32,694 nucleotides of DNA from Syntrophomonas sp. UBA4922 (lineage in GTDB: Bacteria > Bacillota > Syntrophomonadia > Syntrophomonadales > Syntrophomonadaceae), in assembly GCA_002398825.1 (NCBI GenBank), contig DHBS01000003.1:42323-75016 (forward strand), read 5' to 3'. Numbering within the stretch: position 1 is the stretch's first letter; the number at the start of each line of letters is the position of its first letter. Of the stretch, positions 15,038-23,396 are shown piece after piece. The notes under the pieces are model-generated. The model was not told where the DNA came from. It ran no database searches and worked only from the letters and a program-made list of their open reading frames with translations. The translations under genes were made by a program, and so were the position numbers.

Positions 15038-15646
15038 ATGCTGGAATTACTCATTACTTTAGTAAGCATTCTGATTTTTGTATATGGCCTGGTGATGCTT
15101 TCAAGGCTCTTTTCCGCCCAATTAAGCCAGAAGCAAAAAAAGTGGTGGCTTATAGCCCACATCATTTTCGTGATAATATATTTTGCCGGAGTTCTGGGGG
15201 CACTCTTATTGACCAGTATGGCTGCCAATCTGATTACAGAAAATGCTCAAATCAACGCGGCCCATCTGTTCGCCAGGTATTTTGATTGGTTCCTGGTCAT
15301 TCCCGGTGCTTTAGGCTGCATGATCACCGGTATCTGGATTTCAGTAAGGACCAACTGGGGCCTCACCAGGTATTATTGGATCATAGTAAAAACCCTGGGG
15401 AATATAGCTGCCATATTATTTGGGAGCACCTTTATGCGCCATTGGCTTGAAGAGACCATTGCCTTGAGTTCGGCAGGGCAAATCCATCTCGTGGAGAATA
15501 CAACTTATTTGCACAGCCATCAGATGCTGATGATCGGAACTATAATCTCGCTTTCTATCCTGCTTTTCTTGTTGCTCACTTCTTATTTAAAACCTTGGGG
15601 GAAAAGGGCTCTGCCTGTCAAGTCCCAATCGCTTAACCTGCCATAA
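15038..15646 (+). CDS. Integral membrane protein of unknown function
   Basis: ATG 15038 follows GGAGGT at a good distance. The 202-residue protein has about five membrane segments: residues 1-20, 38-63, 82-105, 125-140 and 160-183. The pattern KKWWLIAHIIFVIIYFAGVLGALLL is reminiscent of DUF2269-type proteins, but the match is weak. Several His and Trp residues near the membrane ends (AHIIF, RHWLEE, LHSHQM) could hold heme or metal; this is speculation. It stands alone between a PadR pair and an isochorismatase-like gene. Confidence 0.75.
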   Translation: MLELLITLVSILIFVYGLVMLSRLFSAQLSQKQKKWWLIAHIIFVIIYFAGVLGALLLTSMAANLITENAQINAAHLFARYFDWFLVIPGALGCMITGIWISVRTNWGLTRYYWIIVKTLGNIAAILFGSTFMRHWLEETIALSSAGQIHLVENTTYLHSHQMLMIGTIISLSILLFLLLTSYLKPWGKRALPVKSQSLNLP

Positions 15647-15749
15647 TTTCTACAGTCCAGTTTATTGCGATTTTAACATGAGTTGGTTCTGTGCATAGAG
15701 ATTCATGATAGAATAACCATACAATGATCTTTCTGGAGGAGGGTGCCAA

Positions 15750-16289
15750 ATGCTGGTTATGGATAATACTGCCTTGTTGTTGGTAGATATACAGGGGACG
15801 CTGGCCAGGACGGTGCATGAGTCCAATCTGGTTTTCGATAATTGGCTCAAGCTCATAAAAGCGGCCAAACTGTTTAAACTACCCATCATCATGCTGGAAC
15901 AGTATCCCCAGGGACTTGGAGCGACAATTCCTGAGGTAAGCAGACTCCTGGAAGATGTGCCTCCCATAGAGAAAATCACTTTTAATGCCTGTCTAAATGA
16001 AAATTTTTTAAAAAAGGTCAGTGAAACCGGGCGAAAACAGCTGCTGGTAGCCGGTATTGAGGCTCATGTCTGCGTATACCAATCTGTCAGCGGCCTGCTC
16101 GAAGAACATTATGAGGTCCATGTGGCTTCAGACGCGGTGTCATCCCGCAAATCCTGGAATCGGCTGGTAGCCTTGGAACGCATGCGCGATCAGGGCGCAA
16201 TCATCACCACGACTGAGATAGCCCTTTTTGAAATGATGCGGATAGCTGATAACGAGATGTTCAGGCAGTTCATCACCATAGTGAAATAA
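15750..16289 (+). CDS. Isochorismatase-like cysteine hydrolase
   Basis: The 179-residue protein has the Asp-Lys-Cys catalytic set of the isochorismatase fold: D13 in ALLLVDIQGTL, K75 in IEKITFNA and C108 in LVAGIEAHVCVYQS, followed by VASDAVSSR. Relatives hydrolyse amide or ether bonds (nicotinamidase, isochorismatase) or are of unknown substrate (YcaC-like); the length and motifs fit the last group best. GGAGGAGGG precedes the ATG. It is monocistronic and closed by the terminator at 16324. Confidence 0.9.
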   Translation: MLVMDNTALLLVDIQGTLARTVHESNLVFDNWLKLIKAAKLFKLPIIMLEQYPQGLGATIPEVSRLLEDVPPIEKITFNACLNENFLKKVSETGRKQLLVAGIEAHVCVYQSVSGLLEEHYEVHVASDAVSSRKSWNRLVALERMRDQGAIITTTEIALFEMMRIADNEMFRQFITIVK

Positions 16290-16323
16290 ACTGGAGTAAA
16301 CAACTGTCTGCTTCTGATCATAT

Positions 16324-16361
16324 GCCGATCAGGGTATCATATTACCTTGATCGGCTTTTTC
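16324..16361 (+). terminator. Intrinsic terminator after the isochorismatase-like gene
   Basis: GCCGATCAGGG pairs with CCTTGATCGGC (one G-U pair, AT-rich loop), followed by TTTTT. Confidence 0.85.
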
Positions 16362-16517
16362 ATGCTTCTCTAGTGTCCATGCCAAAATATACCAAGACAG
16401 CGGTTATCCGCCCCCGCCCTCACGCTTACGCATTTTCTTGGGTATACTGTTTAATCAAGAGGCTGATTATTGGGGGGCCTGGTTTGAACTATGACTTAAA
16501 CATCTCTTAAGTCTCCA

Positions 16518-16544
16518 TGTAACACCTGCCAGGGTTTTGTCGTC
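16518..16544 (+). promoter_or_regulatory. ECF-type promoter of the sigma factor gene
   Basis: TGTAAC (16518-16523), exactly 17 bases, CGTC (16541-16544) matches the AAC / CGTC pattern read by ECF sigma factors such as SigX and SigM of Bacillus. It lies 43 bases before the sigma gene start, so autoregulation is likely. The same pattern was not found before other genes in this window. Confidence 0.65.
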
Positions 16545-16587
16545 TTTATTTTTAAAGCCGATCGGTTAAAAGAAGGTGAGACGATTT

Positions 16588-17121
16588 GTGATTACTGCTG
16601 AACATCTCAGAAAAGCTGCGCAAGGCGAATCTCGGTCAATTGAGCACATTTGTCTGGAATTATGGGAACCGCTTTATGGGTTTATCTATTACAGGGTACA
16701 GAACCGGGAAGAAGCGGAGGATATCACCCAGGATACCTTTGTAAGAACCCTGACCTACTGCCAGCGCCATAATACCCAGCCTGACAATATCCAGGCTTTT
16801 ATGAAAATGGTTGCACTCAATATAATCCGGGATGGTTGGCGGCAAAAACAGCGCCAGGGTAAACTCATCAGTTTCGAAGAGGCCAAACCGCTGGAAACGG
16901 TCGCGGCGGATGAGCAAAAGACCATTGCCGAAAGAATGCAGATTGAAAATGCCTTGACCCAATTGAAACCTGATCAAAAGGCCGTACTTGATCTAAGAAT
17001 ATTAAAAGGTTACTCTGTGGCGGAAACGGCTAAAATGCTGGGAAAAAGCGCAGCAGCGGTTCGCGTCACACAGTACCGGGCCCTGCAGGCCTTAGCGCAG
17101 ATGCTGGATGAGCATGACTAA
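16588..17121 (+). CDS. ECF-family RNA polymerase sigma factor
   Basis: The 177-residue protein has sigma region 2 (LELWEPLYGFIYYRVQNREEAEDITQDTFVRTL) and region 4 (LTQLKPDQKAVLDLRILKGYSVAETAKMLGKSAAAVRVTQYRALQAL), and no region 1 or 3, as in ECF factors. GTG 16588 is preferred to GTG 16576 because AAGGTGA then sits 8 bases upstream. The next gene starts 18 bases after the stop and encodes a membrane protein with a cytoplasmic N-terminus, the likely anti-sigma factor. The ECF promoter upstream suggests a self-amplifying loop. The signal sensed is unknown, probably an envelope one. Confidence 0.93.
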   Translation: MITAEHLRKAAQGESRSIEHICLELWEPLYGFIYYRVQNREEAEDITQDTFVRTLTYCQRHNTQPDNIQAFMKMVALNIIRDGWRQKQRQGKLISFEEAKPLETVAADEQKTIAERMQIENALTQLKPDQKAVLDLRILKGYSVAETAKMLGKSAAAVRVTQYRALQALAQMLDEHD

Positions 17122-17139
17122 ACCGGGAGGGATGAAAAG

Positions 17140-18723
17140 GTGGATAATAAAGAAAATATTCTTTCCGAATATATTGATGACTTGAACCGAGAAAAAAAAC
17201 CTGAAAACGATTGCTATGGCGCTGACCCTGAACTAGCCAGGCTGTGTGAGACGGTTAAAGCAGTGAAAACCTTAAAAGAACCGGCTCTTCCCGAAGAGGG
17301 CTATGCGCACCGGTTGGCACAAAAGGTAGCTCTTGAAATGGCTCAGAGTTCCCGGGAGGAACTTAATGAGAAAGGTGCTGTTCGGTTGAACAAACGAAAT
17401 AGGACCGCCCGGAGGAAACCGGTCCGGCCCGGATGGCTGCTGCCGGCCGCCACCGCGCTGGCAGCCTGCGTGCTGATCTTTGCGATGTTCGTCAGCCGCC
17501 CCGGTATATTCCATACGGATGTGGCTCTGGCAATGCAGCAGGCAGTAGGGCAGTTATCCAGCTATCACGGAGTGCTGGAAATGCGCTCCCATAATGAAGC
17601 CGGTCAGGAATGGCTGGTACGGCAGGTGGAGCTCTGGTCAGAAGGAGACAAGTATGCCATCAAGCAGAGTGACGGCACCCTGACAGTCAACAACGGCCGG
17701 CAGAAATGGCAGCTGCGCCCGCAAAAGCAGGAGGTGGCCTTGCTGCCCTTACTCCCTGATCCTGCCCGTCAGGGGTTTGATTTGCGCGACGAGGCCGCTC
17801 GGGCTTTAAGCTATCCGCATCAGGTGGTGGGTTCAGAGGTCATAGCCGGTCGTCAGGCCAGCAAAATGCGAATATCCCCTCCGGGAGGTCTGGAGTATTA
17901 TCTGTGGGTTGATAAAGAGACCGATCTGCCCATTCAACTTCAAACCGCGATGCAAAACGCACTGCAGACCACTTATACATTTGTGAGCTTCGAAGCCAAT
18001 ACCCAGATTGATCCAGGTATATTCGACTACCAATTGCCGCCAGGTTTTAAAGTGGCGGATAGCGACCCCGGACAGATTGTCAGCACCGTGGAGGAAGCGG
18101 CTGAGATAAGCGGTTTTATTCCGCTGCTCCCGGAGGAGTCCCCATCCCGTATCCTGGCTTTTGCAAGCCGCATCGTCCTTGACTATGGTGATACTACTAT
18201 TGTGGAAAAGGTCGCCCAGGGCGTCTTTGAACCGGCTGCCAATTCCGCGCTGGGTACGGCTGCGGGAGGCCCGCTGGAGGTATGGGGGGAGAGCCTGCGC
18301 TGGAGGCAGGATGGCATTGAGATCCAGGTATCCGGGGCTCAGCGGGCGGCCCTGGCGGCCCAGATCGCACCCGGCCTCGCTCTTCCTGAAGCCAGCCGGG
18401 ATCTGGCCGGCCAGGCCCGGGTCAAAGTTGCGGTGGATATGGACATTGTCAAGGCCGATCAGCAGCAGGCGGATCGGGGCAGCAGTCCCTGGCAGCTGGA
18501 TCCTTTACAGGTTTCGCTCACCTTTGTCAATCTCAAAGTTTCGCCGGAAGGCATTGTGGGTGAGCCCCAGATCGGAGCGGCCTCCTTTAAGACAGCAATA
18601 AACAATGGGGTGCAGGCGGTGGTTGAAGTGTCCGCGGGACCGGTCAGCAAGGTATATTTAAAGCGTCTGGTGCGTCAGGACGAAACCGGAATCTGGTCGG
18701 TGGTCGGTTACGATCCGCGTTAA
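17140..18723 (+). CDS. Membrane-bound putative anti-sigma factor with extracytoplasmic LolA/RseB-like domain
   Basis: The GTG at 17140 follows GGGAGGG. Residues 1-98 are cytoplasmic, charged and basic near the membrane, without the HxxxCxxC zinc motif of many anti-sigma factors. Residues ~99-118 span the membrane. Residues ~120-310 resemble the LolA/RseB-like lipid-sensing beta fold (SYHGVLEMRSHNE, QVELWSEGDKYAIKQSDG, YYLWVDKETDLPIQLQT, DPGIFDYQLPPGFKV). The last ~200 residues are of unknown fold. Co-transcription with the sigma gene suggests that it holds the factor inactive and senses the envelope. In proteobacteria RseA and RseB are separate; here both roles may be joined. Confidence 0.82.
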   Translation: MDNKENILSEYIDDLNREKKPENDCYGADPELARLCETVKAVKTLKEPALPEEGYAHRLAQKVALEMAQSSREELNEKGAVRLNKRNRTARRKPVRPGWLLPAATALAACVLIFAMFVSRPGIFHTDVALAMQQAVGQLSSYHGVLEMRSHNEAGQEWLVRQVELWSEGDKYAIKQSDGTLTVNNGRQKWQLRPQKQEVALLPLLPDPARQGFDLRDEAARALSYPHQVVGSEVIAGRQASKMRISPPGGLEYYLWVDKETDLPIQLQTAMQNALQTTYTFVSFEANTQIDPGIFDYQLPPGFKVADSDPGQIVSTVEEAAEISGFIPLLPEESPSRILAFASRIVLDYGDTTIVEKVAQGVFEPAANSALGTAAGGPLEVWGESLRWRQDGIEIQVSGAQRAALAAQIAPGLALPEASRDLAGQARVKVAVDMDIVKADQQQADRGSSPWQLDPLQVSLTFVNLKVSPEGIVGEPQIGAASFKTAINNGVQAVVEVSAGPVSKVYLKRLVRQDETGIWSVVGYDPR

Positions 18724-18755
18724 ATATAACAGACCTCCATTCGAGCATACTACTA

Positions 18756-18791
18756 AAGGCCATCAACTGTATAACCGCAGTTGATGGCCTT
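18756..18791. terminator. Bidirectional terminator between the sigma operon and catalase
   Basis: AAGGCCATCAACTG (18756-18769) and CAGTTGATGGCCTT (18778-18791) form a perfect 14-bp stem with an 8-base loop between two converging genes. Run of T is short on both sides. Confidence 0.7.
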
Positions 18792-18845
18792 GCGCTCGGA
18801 GGCGAGTGGGGATGGTTGCAAAGACTGACGACCCCATTGGGGGTC

Positions 18846-20981
18846 TTAAGCTGGCACGAGTTCTTTCTGTTGCTGCCTGGCCCAATGACGATGCTCCGCA
18901 ATAGCGTGAATGAATTCCTGCGCAAAGTCTTTCAAATCGGAGCTATCTCTAATGGTTACAACCCCCGTATCGGAGAATAGTCCATGACTGTATGTTTCCG
19001 CCATGGAAATATGGTTGACATCAGCCGTTGTCAAGAGGTCAACACCTTCATTGGATGCGGCGATGGCTTTGCAGTGCTTAAAGGCTTCATTGATAAAATG
19101 AATGGCATCGCCCTGCTGCATCAGGCTGTCAATGCTTTTACGGCCTCCGGGCACATATACGGCATCGTGCAGAACCGACCCGGTAGTGCTGTAGCTTTCC
19201 TGTACCTCCAACTGGCGCCCGTCGGTGCTGGTAAGCATGCCCTGCTGCTTGCTGACGATTACGGGATGAACCGCCACTGACTGCAAGGCTTCCAGAACCT
19301 GTAGGATGTCATCGTGATTGTAGCCATTTTCCACCAGCACTGCCACTCTTCGGGTGTTCGGCAGTTTAGTGGTGTTTTCCTGGCTGACTGCCGGTGAAGA
19401 ATAGGCAACGCCCGTACCGCCCGGCACTTCCGGAGGGGACACGCCGATGCCATGGGCGATTTCAATAGCTAACTGGGTATCCACATGGTTAAACATATTT
19501 ACCACACGCTGGCGTATATTTTTATCCTTAACCTTCCCGACTTCAAAATGAAAGGCTTCGATAATATGTTTCCTCTCCACTGCAGACATACTGTTCCAGA
19601 ACAGGGTAGCCTGGCTGTAATGGTCTGTAAAACTGACGCTGCGTTCGCGAATTTTCTTGCCTTCCACCTTTTCATTGTAATGAACATAGCCATTCTCGTG
19701 CTCCGGGGCAGGGTGGGGGTTGTTGCCCTGCATGCTGTTGGGAGAATAACTGACCAGGCCACGGTCGATGGTCATGCGATGATAGCCGTCACGCTGGTTG
19801 TTGTGGACTTGAGCAACCGGCCTGTTGATAGGAATCTCGTGAAAATTCGGGCCGCCCAGGCGGATCAGCTGGGTATCCAAATAGGAAAACAGACGACTCT
19901 GTAAGAGAGGATCATTGGTAAAATCAATCCCGGGAACTACATGGCCGGGGTGAAAGGCTACCTGCTCGGTTTCCGCAAAAAAGTTGTCAACGTTGCGGTT
20001 CAGGGCCATTTTCCCGATGCGGCGAACCGGCACCAGTTCTTCCGGCCAGAACTTGGTAGGATCAAGAATGTCAAAATCAAAGGCGAACTCCTGATCTTCT
20101 TCCAATACCTGAATACCCAGTTCATATTCGGGGTACTCTCCATCCTCTATGGCATTCCATAAATCACCGCGATGGAAATCGGGGTTTTTCCCTGCGATTT
20201 TCTGGGCTTCGTCCCAAACCAGGGAGTGCACCCCCAGCAGCGGTTTCCAATGGAATTTTACGAAACGAGCCTTGCCCTGCTCATTGATAAGACGGAAGGT
20301 ATTGACGGCAAAGCCCTCCATCATCCGGAAACTGCGTGGAATGGCCCGGTCAGACATCAACCACATGATCATATGAGCCAATTCCGGAGTGCTGACCACA
20401 AAATCCCAAAAGGTATCATGGGCGGAAGAAGCCTGCGGCATTTCATGGTGCGGTTCGGGTTTGATAGCATGCACCACGTCGGGGAATTTAATGCCGTCCT
20501 GGATAAAAAAGATGGGGATATTGTTGCCGACTAAATCATAGTTGCCTTCTTCAGTATAAAACTTAGTGGCAAAACCGCGTACATCACGGACGGTATCCGC
20601 TGACCCACGGGAACCCACCACCGTCGAAAACCTTACGAAGACCGGGGTTTTAACGGCAGGGTCCTGCAAGAATCTGGCCTTGGTCAATTCTGTTAAAGGT
20701 TCATAAATTTGAAAGTAGCCATGGGCTCCAAAGCCGCGCGCATGAACTACGCGCTCGGGAATGCGTTCATGGTCGAAATGGGTGAGTTTTTCGCGAAAAT
20801 GGAAGTCCTCCATTAGTGTGGGGCCGCGAGATCCGGCTTTAAGTGAATTATCCGTATCGGAAAGGCGCAGTCCCTGATTGGTCGTCAAGGGTTCCATATC
20901 GTGATTCATGCTAAAGATTTCCAGCTGTTCATTCTTGCTTTGCTCGTTTATTGAAGATTGTTCTTTCTGCTTTGTATCCAT
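18846..20981 (-). CDS. katE: Large-subunit (clade 2) heme catalase with C-terminal PfpI/DJ-1-like domain
   Basis: The 711-residue length and layout match HPII-type catalases, which split hydrogen peroxide to water and oxygen. The heme-side His is H80 in RVVHARGFGAHGYF, the Asn is in VGNNIPIFF (153/154), and the heme-ligand Tyr region is RLFSYLDTQLIRLGGPNF. HKatE-like PNSMQGNNPHPAP follows. From about residue 555 comes the extra flavodoxin-like domain (RRVAVLVENGYNHDDILQVLEALQ), related to PfpI/DJ-1 but without clear catalytic Cys. AAAGGAAGG precedes the ATG. The gene is alone on the minus strand and probably serves as an oxygen defence in an otherwise anaerobic lifestyle. Confidence 0.96.
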   Translation of the reverse strand: MDTKQKEQSSINEQSKNEQLEIFSMNHDMEPLTTNQGLRLSDTDNSLKAGSRGPTLMEDFHFREKLTHFDHERIPERVVHARGFGAHGYFQIYEPLTELTKARFLQDPAVKTPVFVRFSTVVGSRGSADTVRDVRGFATKFYTEEGNYDLVGNNIPIFFIQDGIKFPDVVHAIKPEPHHEMPQASSAHDTFWDFVVSTPELAHMIMWLMSDRAIPRSFRMMEGFAVNTFRLINEQGKARFVKFHWKPLLGVHSLVWDEAQKIAGKNPDFHRGDLWNAIEDGEYPEYELGIQVLEEDQEFAFDFDILDPTKFWPEELVPVRRIGKMALNRNVDNFFAETEQVAFHPGHVVPGIDFTNDPLLQSRLFSYLDTQLIRLGGPNFHEIPINRPVAQVHNNQRDGYHRMTIDRGLVSYSPNSMQGNNPHPAPEHENGYVHYNEKVEGKKIRERSVSFTDHYSQATLFWNSMSAVERKHIIEAFHFEVGKVKDKNIRQRVVNMFNHVDTQLAIEIAHGIGVSPPEVPGGTGVAYSSPAVSQENTTKLPNTRRVAVLVENGYNHDDILQVLEALQSVAVHPVIVSKQQGMLTSTDGRQLEVQESYSTTGSVLHDAVYVPGGRKSIDSLMQQGDAIHFINEAFKHCKAIAASNEGVDLLTTADVNHISMAETYSHGLFSDTGVVTIRDSSDLKDFAQEFIHAIAEHRHWARQQQKELVPA

Positions 20982-21318
20982 TCTTTCCTTCCTTTCTCAA
21001 TATCTACACTTAGTGTGTTGGGGTGGGGCTTGAAATATTCGCAGTATATTTGTTATGCCACCGATTCCTAATGCCCCGGGGGGATTTGATTGCGTGTATA
21101 TGAACCCGGCAGTCTCAAAGGGAGCCCCTGTAAGACCTGCGGAGCTGTTCTAAAACTAAAAATCCCCACCGGCCTCCTGACTTCACATCCTCTGTTAACC
21201 AAAAAATGACGCGGGGAAAAACTTCCCTGGCATCATTACCACAAATTACATAAAGGTCATAGCCAAATGTATGGCAAATTTGTAAATAGAACCAATTCTT
21301 TCATAGAGGAGGCAAGTC
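20982..21318. other. Divergent intergenic region between catalase and NlpC/P60 genes
   Basis: No gene is present. On the minus strand a weak promoter for catalase may be TATACT (21048-21043) with TTAGGA 17 bases upstream. ACACTTAGTGT at 21006-21016 is a perfect palindrome in the catalase leader and could be an operator; it is not a PerR box. An imperfect hairpin at 21206-21236 is followed on the minus strand by TTTTTT and could terminate minus-strand transcripts before catalase. I looked for a ydaO-type c-di-AMP riboswitch ahead of the NlpC gene and did not find its conserved core. Confidence 0.45.
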
Positions 21319-22614
21319 ATGTTAAGAAAGCTAATTATTGCAACCATTTTGGGGGTAATGATTTCCGCATCCGGCACATCTGCCTCATGGGCGGCCAGCA
21401 GCATTGAGAGCCGCATACAGAGATACCAGGACAACTATGCGGCATATTTAAAAAACGACAAAGCCTTAGCTGACGCTTTTCTGGCCGGCTATAACAACAG
21501 TGAGGCCCAGGCCCTGGTAGCCCGGGCTATCTGGTATATGGAGCACGGTTATATGATATACGGTCACTACAAATACGGGGGCACCGGCTATATTGACTGT
21601 TCGATTTTCACTGCACTGCTTTACAAAGATTTTGGATATACCATAACCTCAGCTTCGAGGAAATATCCTCAGGTGGGCCGAAAAGTTGCCGGGGTATACT
21701 CCCGCGAAATTCCGGGCAGCGACAAATATGAACTGGTTGGCACCGAAAATCTCAGGCCGGGAGATATCTTCACCTTCTGGAAAAAAGACAGCAATGGCAG
21801 CGGTACTCACATCGGCCATGTGGCTATTTACATGGGGGAAATCAATGGGGAGCCCGCCATTATCCAGACCATTTCAGGCCGTCCTACTGCCATCGGCATC
21901 ACCACCAGCTTCAAATACTGGTATGGGGAGCACTTTGTTGAAGCACGCCGGATTCTGGATGACTCCTCCCAGAGCCCGGAAAAACCGTGGCAGGCATCCC
22001 TTCCGGTTATCCCTGATAAATACCAGCTTCCCCCTCAGAAGCCGATAGTCCCGCCGGCAGAAAAATTCCTGAGCAACAAGGCCACATCACAATTCAGGGA
22101 TATTGCCGCTCATTGGGCGGAAGAAGACATCCGTAAATTGATGAAGAGCGGAGTCTTGGAAGGCTATCCGGACGGAACATTCCAGCCCGACCGGCCAATT
22201 AGCCGGGCCGAATTCGCAGCCGCCCTGGTCAAAGCCTTTGACATCAGTAAGAAAACCGGCAAAGTATTTCTTGACACTTCGTCACACTGGGCCAAGGATT
22301 ATATTTCCTCCGCAGCCGCCGGTGGCATTGTCAGTGGTTACAATTCCACCTTTTTCGGGCCTGACGACCCCATCACCCGGGAACAGATGGCGGTTATGAC
22401 CGTGGAGGCGGCTGAAATCGATGCAGATGTCAAGGGCAGCCTGAAAGCTGCCTATGCTGACGGGGCCGCTATCTCAGACTGGGCGCAGGATGCGGTCCTG
22501 GCTGCCGGTCAAAAAGCTATCATCAAGGGCTACACCGACAATACTTACAAACCCGGGCGAGGAGCCAACCGCGCCGAGGCGGCCGCCGTTATCTCCCGGG
22601 CCTTAAGCCTCTAG
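21319..22614 (+). CDS. NlpC/P60 cell-wall hydrolase with three SLH repeats
   Basis: The 431-residue protein has a signal peptide (cleavage near SWAAS, residue 26), an NlpC/P60 papain-like domain with the catalytic Cys C94 in GYIDCSIFTALL and His H167 in THIGHVAIYM, a Pro-rich linker, and three S-layer homology repeats (about 258-305, 318-365 and 375-430, ending in SRAE, TREQ and NRAE-type motifs). It probably cuts peptidoglycan stem peptides while anchored to the wall polymer by SLH. AGGAGG precedes the ATG. The third SLH repeat is the most diverged. An S-layer or SLH-bound surface is implied for this organism. Confidence 0.93.
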   Translation: MLRKLIIATILGVMISASGTSASWAASSIESRIQRYQDNYAAYLKNDKALADAFLAGYNNSEAQALVARAIWYMEHGYMIYGHYKYGGTGYIDCSIFTALLYKDFGYTITSASRKYPQVGRKVAGVYSREIPGSDKYELVGTENLRPGDIFTFWKKDSNGSGTHIGHVAIYMGEINGEPAIIQTISGRPTAIGITTSFKYWYGEHFVEARRILDDSSQSPEKPWQASLPVIPDKYQLPPQKPIVPPAEKFLSNKATSQFRDIAAHWAEEDIRKLMKSGVLEGYPDGTFQPDRPISRAEFAAALVKAFDISKKTGKVFLDTSSHWAKDYISSAAAGGIVSGYNSTFFGPDDPITREQMAVMTVEAAEIDADVKGSLKAAYADGAAISDWAQDAVLAAGQKAIIKGYTDNTYKPGRGANRAEAAAVISRALSL

Positions 22615-22660
22615 GGCGAAATTCTTCCGGACCTCGCGCCGCATGGCCAAGATTTCGCCC
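22614..22660 (+). terminator. Hairpin after the SLH hydrolase gene
   Basis: GGGCGAAAT (22614-22622) and ATTTCGCCC (22652-22660) are a perfect 9-bp inverted repeat with a 29-base loop, starting at the stop codon's last base. There is no T-run, so termination is uncertain. Confidence 0.4.
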
Positions 22661-22726
22661 AAAACATTTAAAATGCAGCTAAATACCTGTTTTAGGTTAC
22701 AATGATTAAAAACGGGAGGTCGTTTT

Positions 22727-23185
22727 ATGGATCAAAAGTTTGAGATAATTGAAACCGCCGCACAGCCGGTCCTGTCCGTCAGAAAAACTACTTCGGTGGC
22801 CCAACTGCCGCAAGAACTGGGAGCAGCTTATCACTCTATAATCACTTATCTTGGGGAATTGGGACAACAACCGGCGGATGCAGCCTTTGCATGTTATTAC
22901 AATATGGACATGGAAAACCTGGATGTTGAGATGGGATTTCCAGTAGCCGCTGCCGTGCCTGAACAAGGCCAGATTAAAGCCAGTGAGATTCCCGCCGGCA
23001 AAAAGGCCACTGCTCTTTACGCCGGCCCTTACCAGGAAATGGGGCCCACCTATGAGGCTTTAACCCAGTGGATTAAGGATAACGGACACCAACCTACCGG
23101 GGTGGTATACGAGTTATATTACAATTCCCCTATGGAAGTGCCTGAAAGCGAACTCTTAACCAAGATAGTGTTTCTTTTAAAGTAA
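22727..23185 (+). CDS. GyrI-like small-molecule-binding protein
   Basis: The 152-residue protein matches the GyrI-like/AraC effector-binding fold (PF06445): FEIIETAAQPVLSVRKTTSV at the start, a DVEMGFPVA strand, the KATALYAGPYQEMGPTYEALTQWI core, and an E-L-Y-Y-N-S-P-x-E-V-P end. Here the domain stands alone, without a DNA-binding part, as in SbmC-type or scavenging proteins that bind drugs or other small molecules. The ATG at 22727 has GGGAGG upstream. The ligand is unknown. Confidence 0.88.
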   Translation: MDQKFEIIETAAQPVLSVRKTTSVAQLPQELGAAYHSIITYLGELGQQPADAAFACYYNMDMENLDVEMGFPVAAAVPEQGQIKASEIPAGKKATALYAGPYQEMGPTYEALTQWIKDNGHQPTGVVYELYYNSPMEVPESELLTKIVFLLK

Positions 23186-23215
23186 TTGCCAATTGGAATT
23201 ACATATTGCCCAATC

Positions 23216-23250
23216 ACGTGTCAAGCGCTACGGCCTTGACACGTTTGGTT
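23216..23250 (+). terminator. Intrinsic terminator after the GyrI-like gene
   Basis: ACGTGTCAAG (23216-23225) and CTTGACACGT (23235-23244) form a perfect 10-bp stem followed by TTTGGTTTTC. Confidence 0.75.
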
Positions 23251-23260
23251 TTCATTTCCC

Positions 23261-23289
23261 TTGACCTCTCAAACGCCTCCCCGTACAAT
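23261..23289 (+). promoter_or_regulatory. Sigma-A promoter of the HgdB-type reductase gene
   Basis: TTGACC (23261-23266), 17 bases, TACAAT (23284-23289). It lies about 110 bases before the start codon, leaving a leader of about 100 bases without a recognised structure. Confidence 0.7.
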
Positions 23290-23396
23290 AAAACCGTATA
23301 TCAGGTTATTATCTTTATAACTCCAGATTATAAATGTGCAGGATAGATCGAGCCGGGAATATTTTCAGTCTTATTGATGAAAGGAGACAATTACAG

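Noticed and set aside
16322..16510. 62-codon plus-strand frame before the sigma factor
   Set aside because: It starts inside the terminator hairpin at 16324 and has no ribosome binding site.
20982..21318. ydaO/yuaA (c-di-AMP) riboswitch ahead of the NlpC/P60 gene
   Set aside because: Such riboswitches often precede wall hydrolases, but the conserved core sequences and pairing are not present on either strand.
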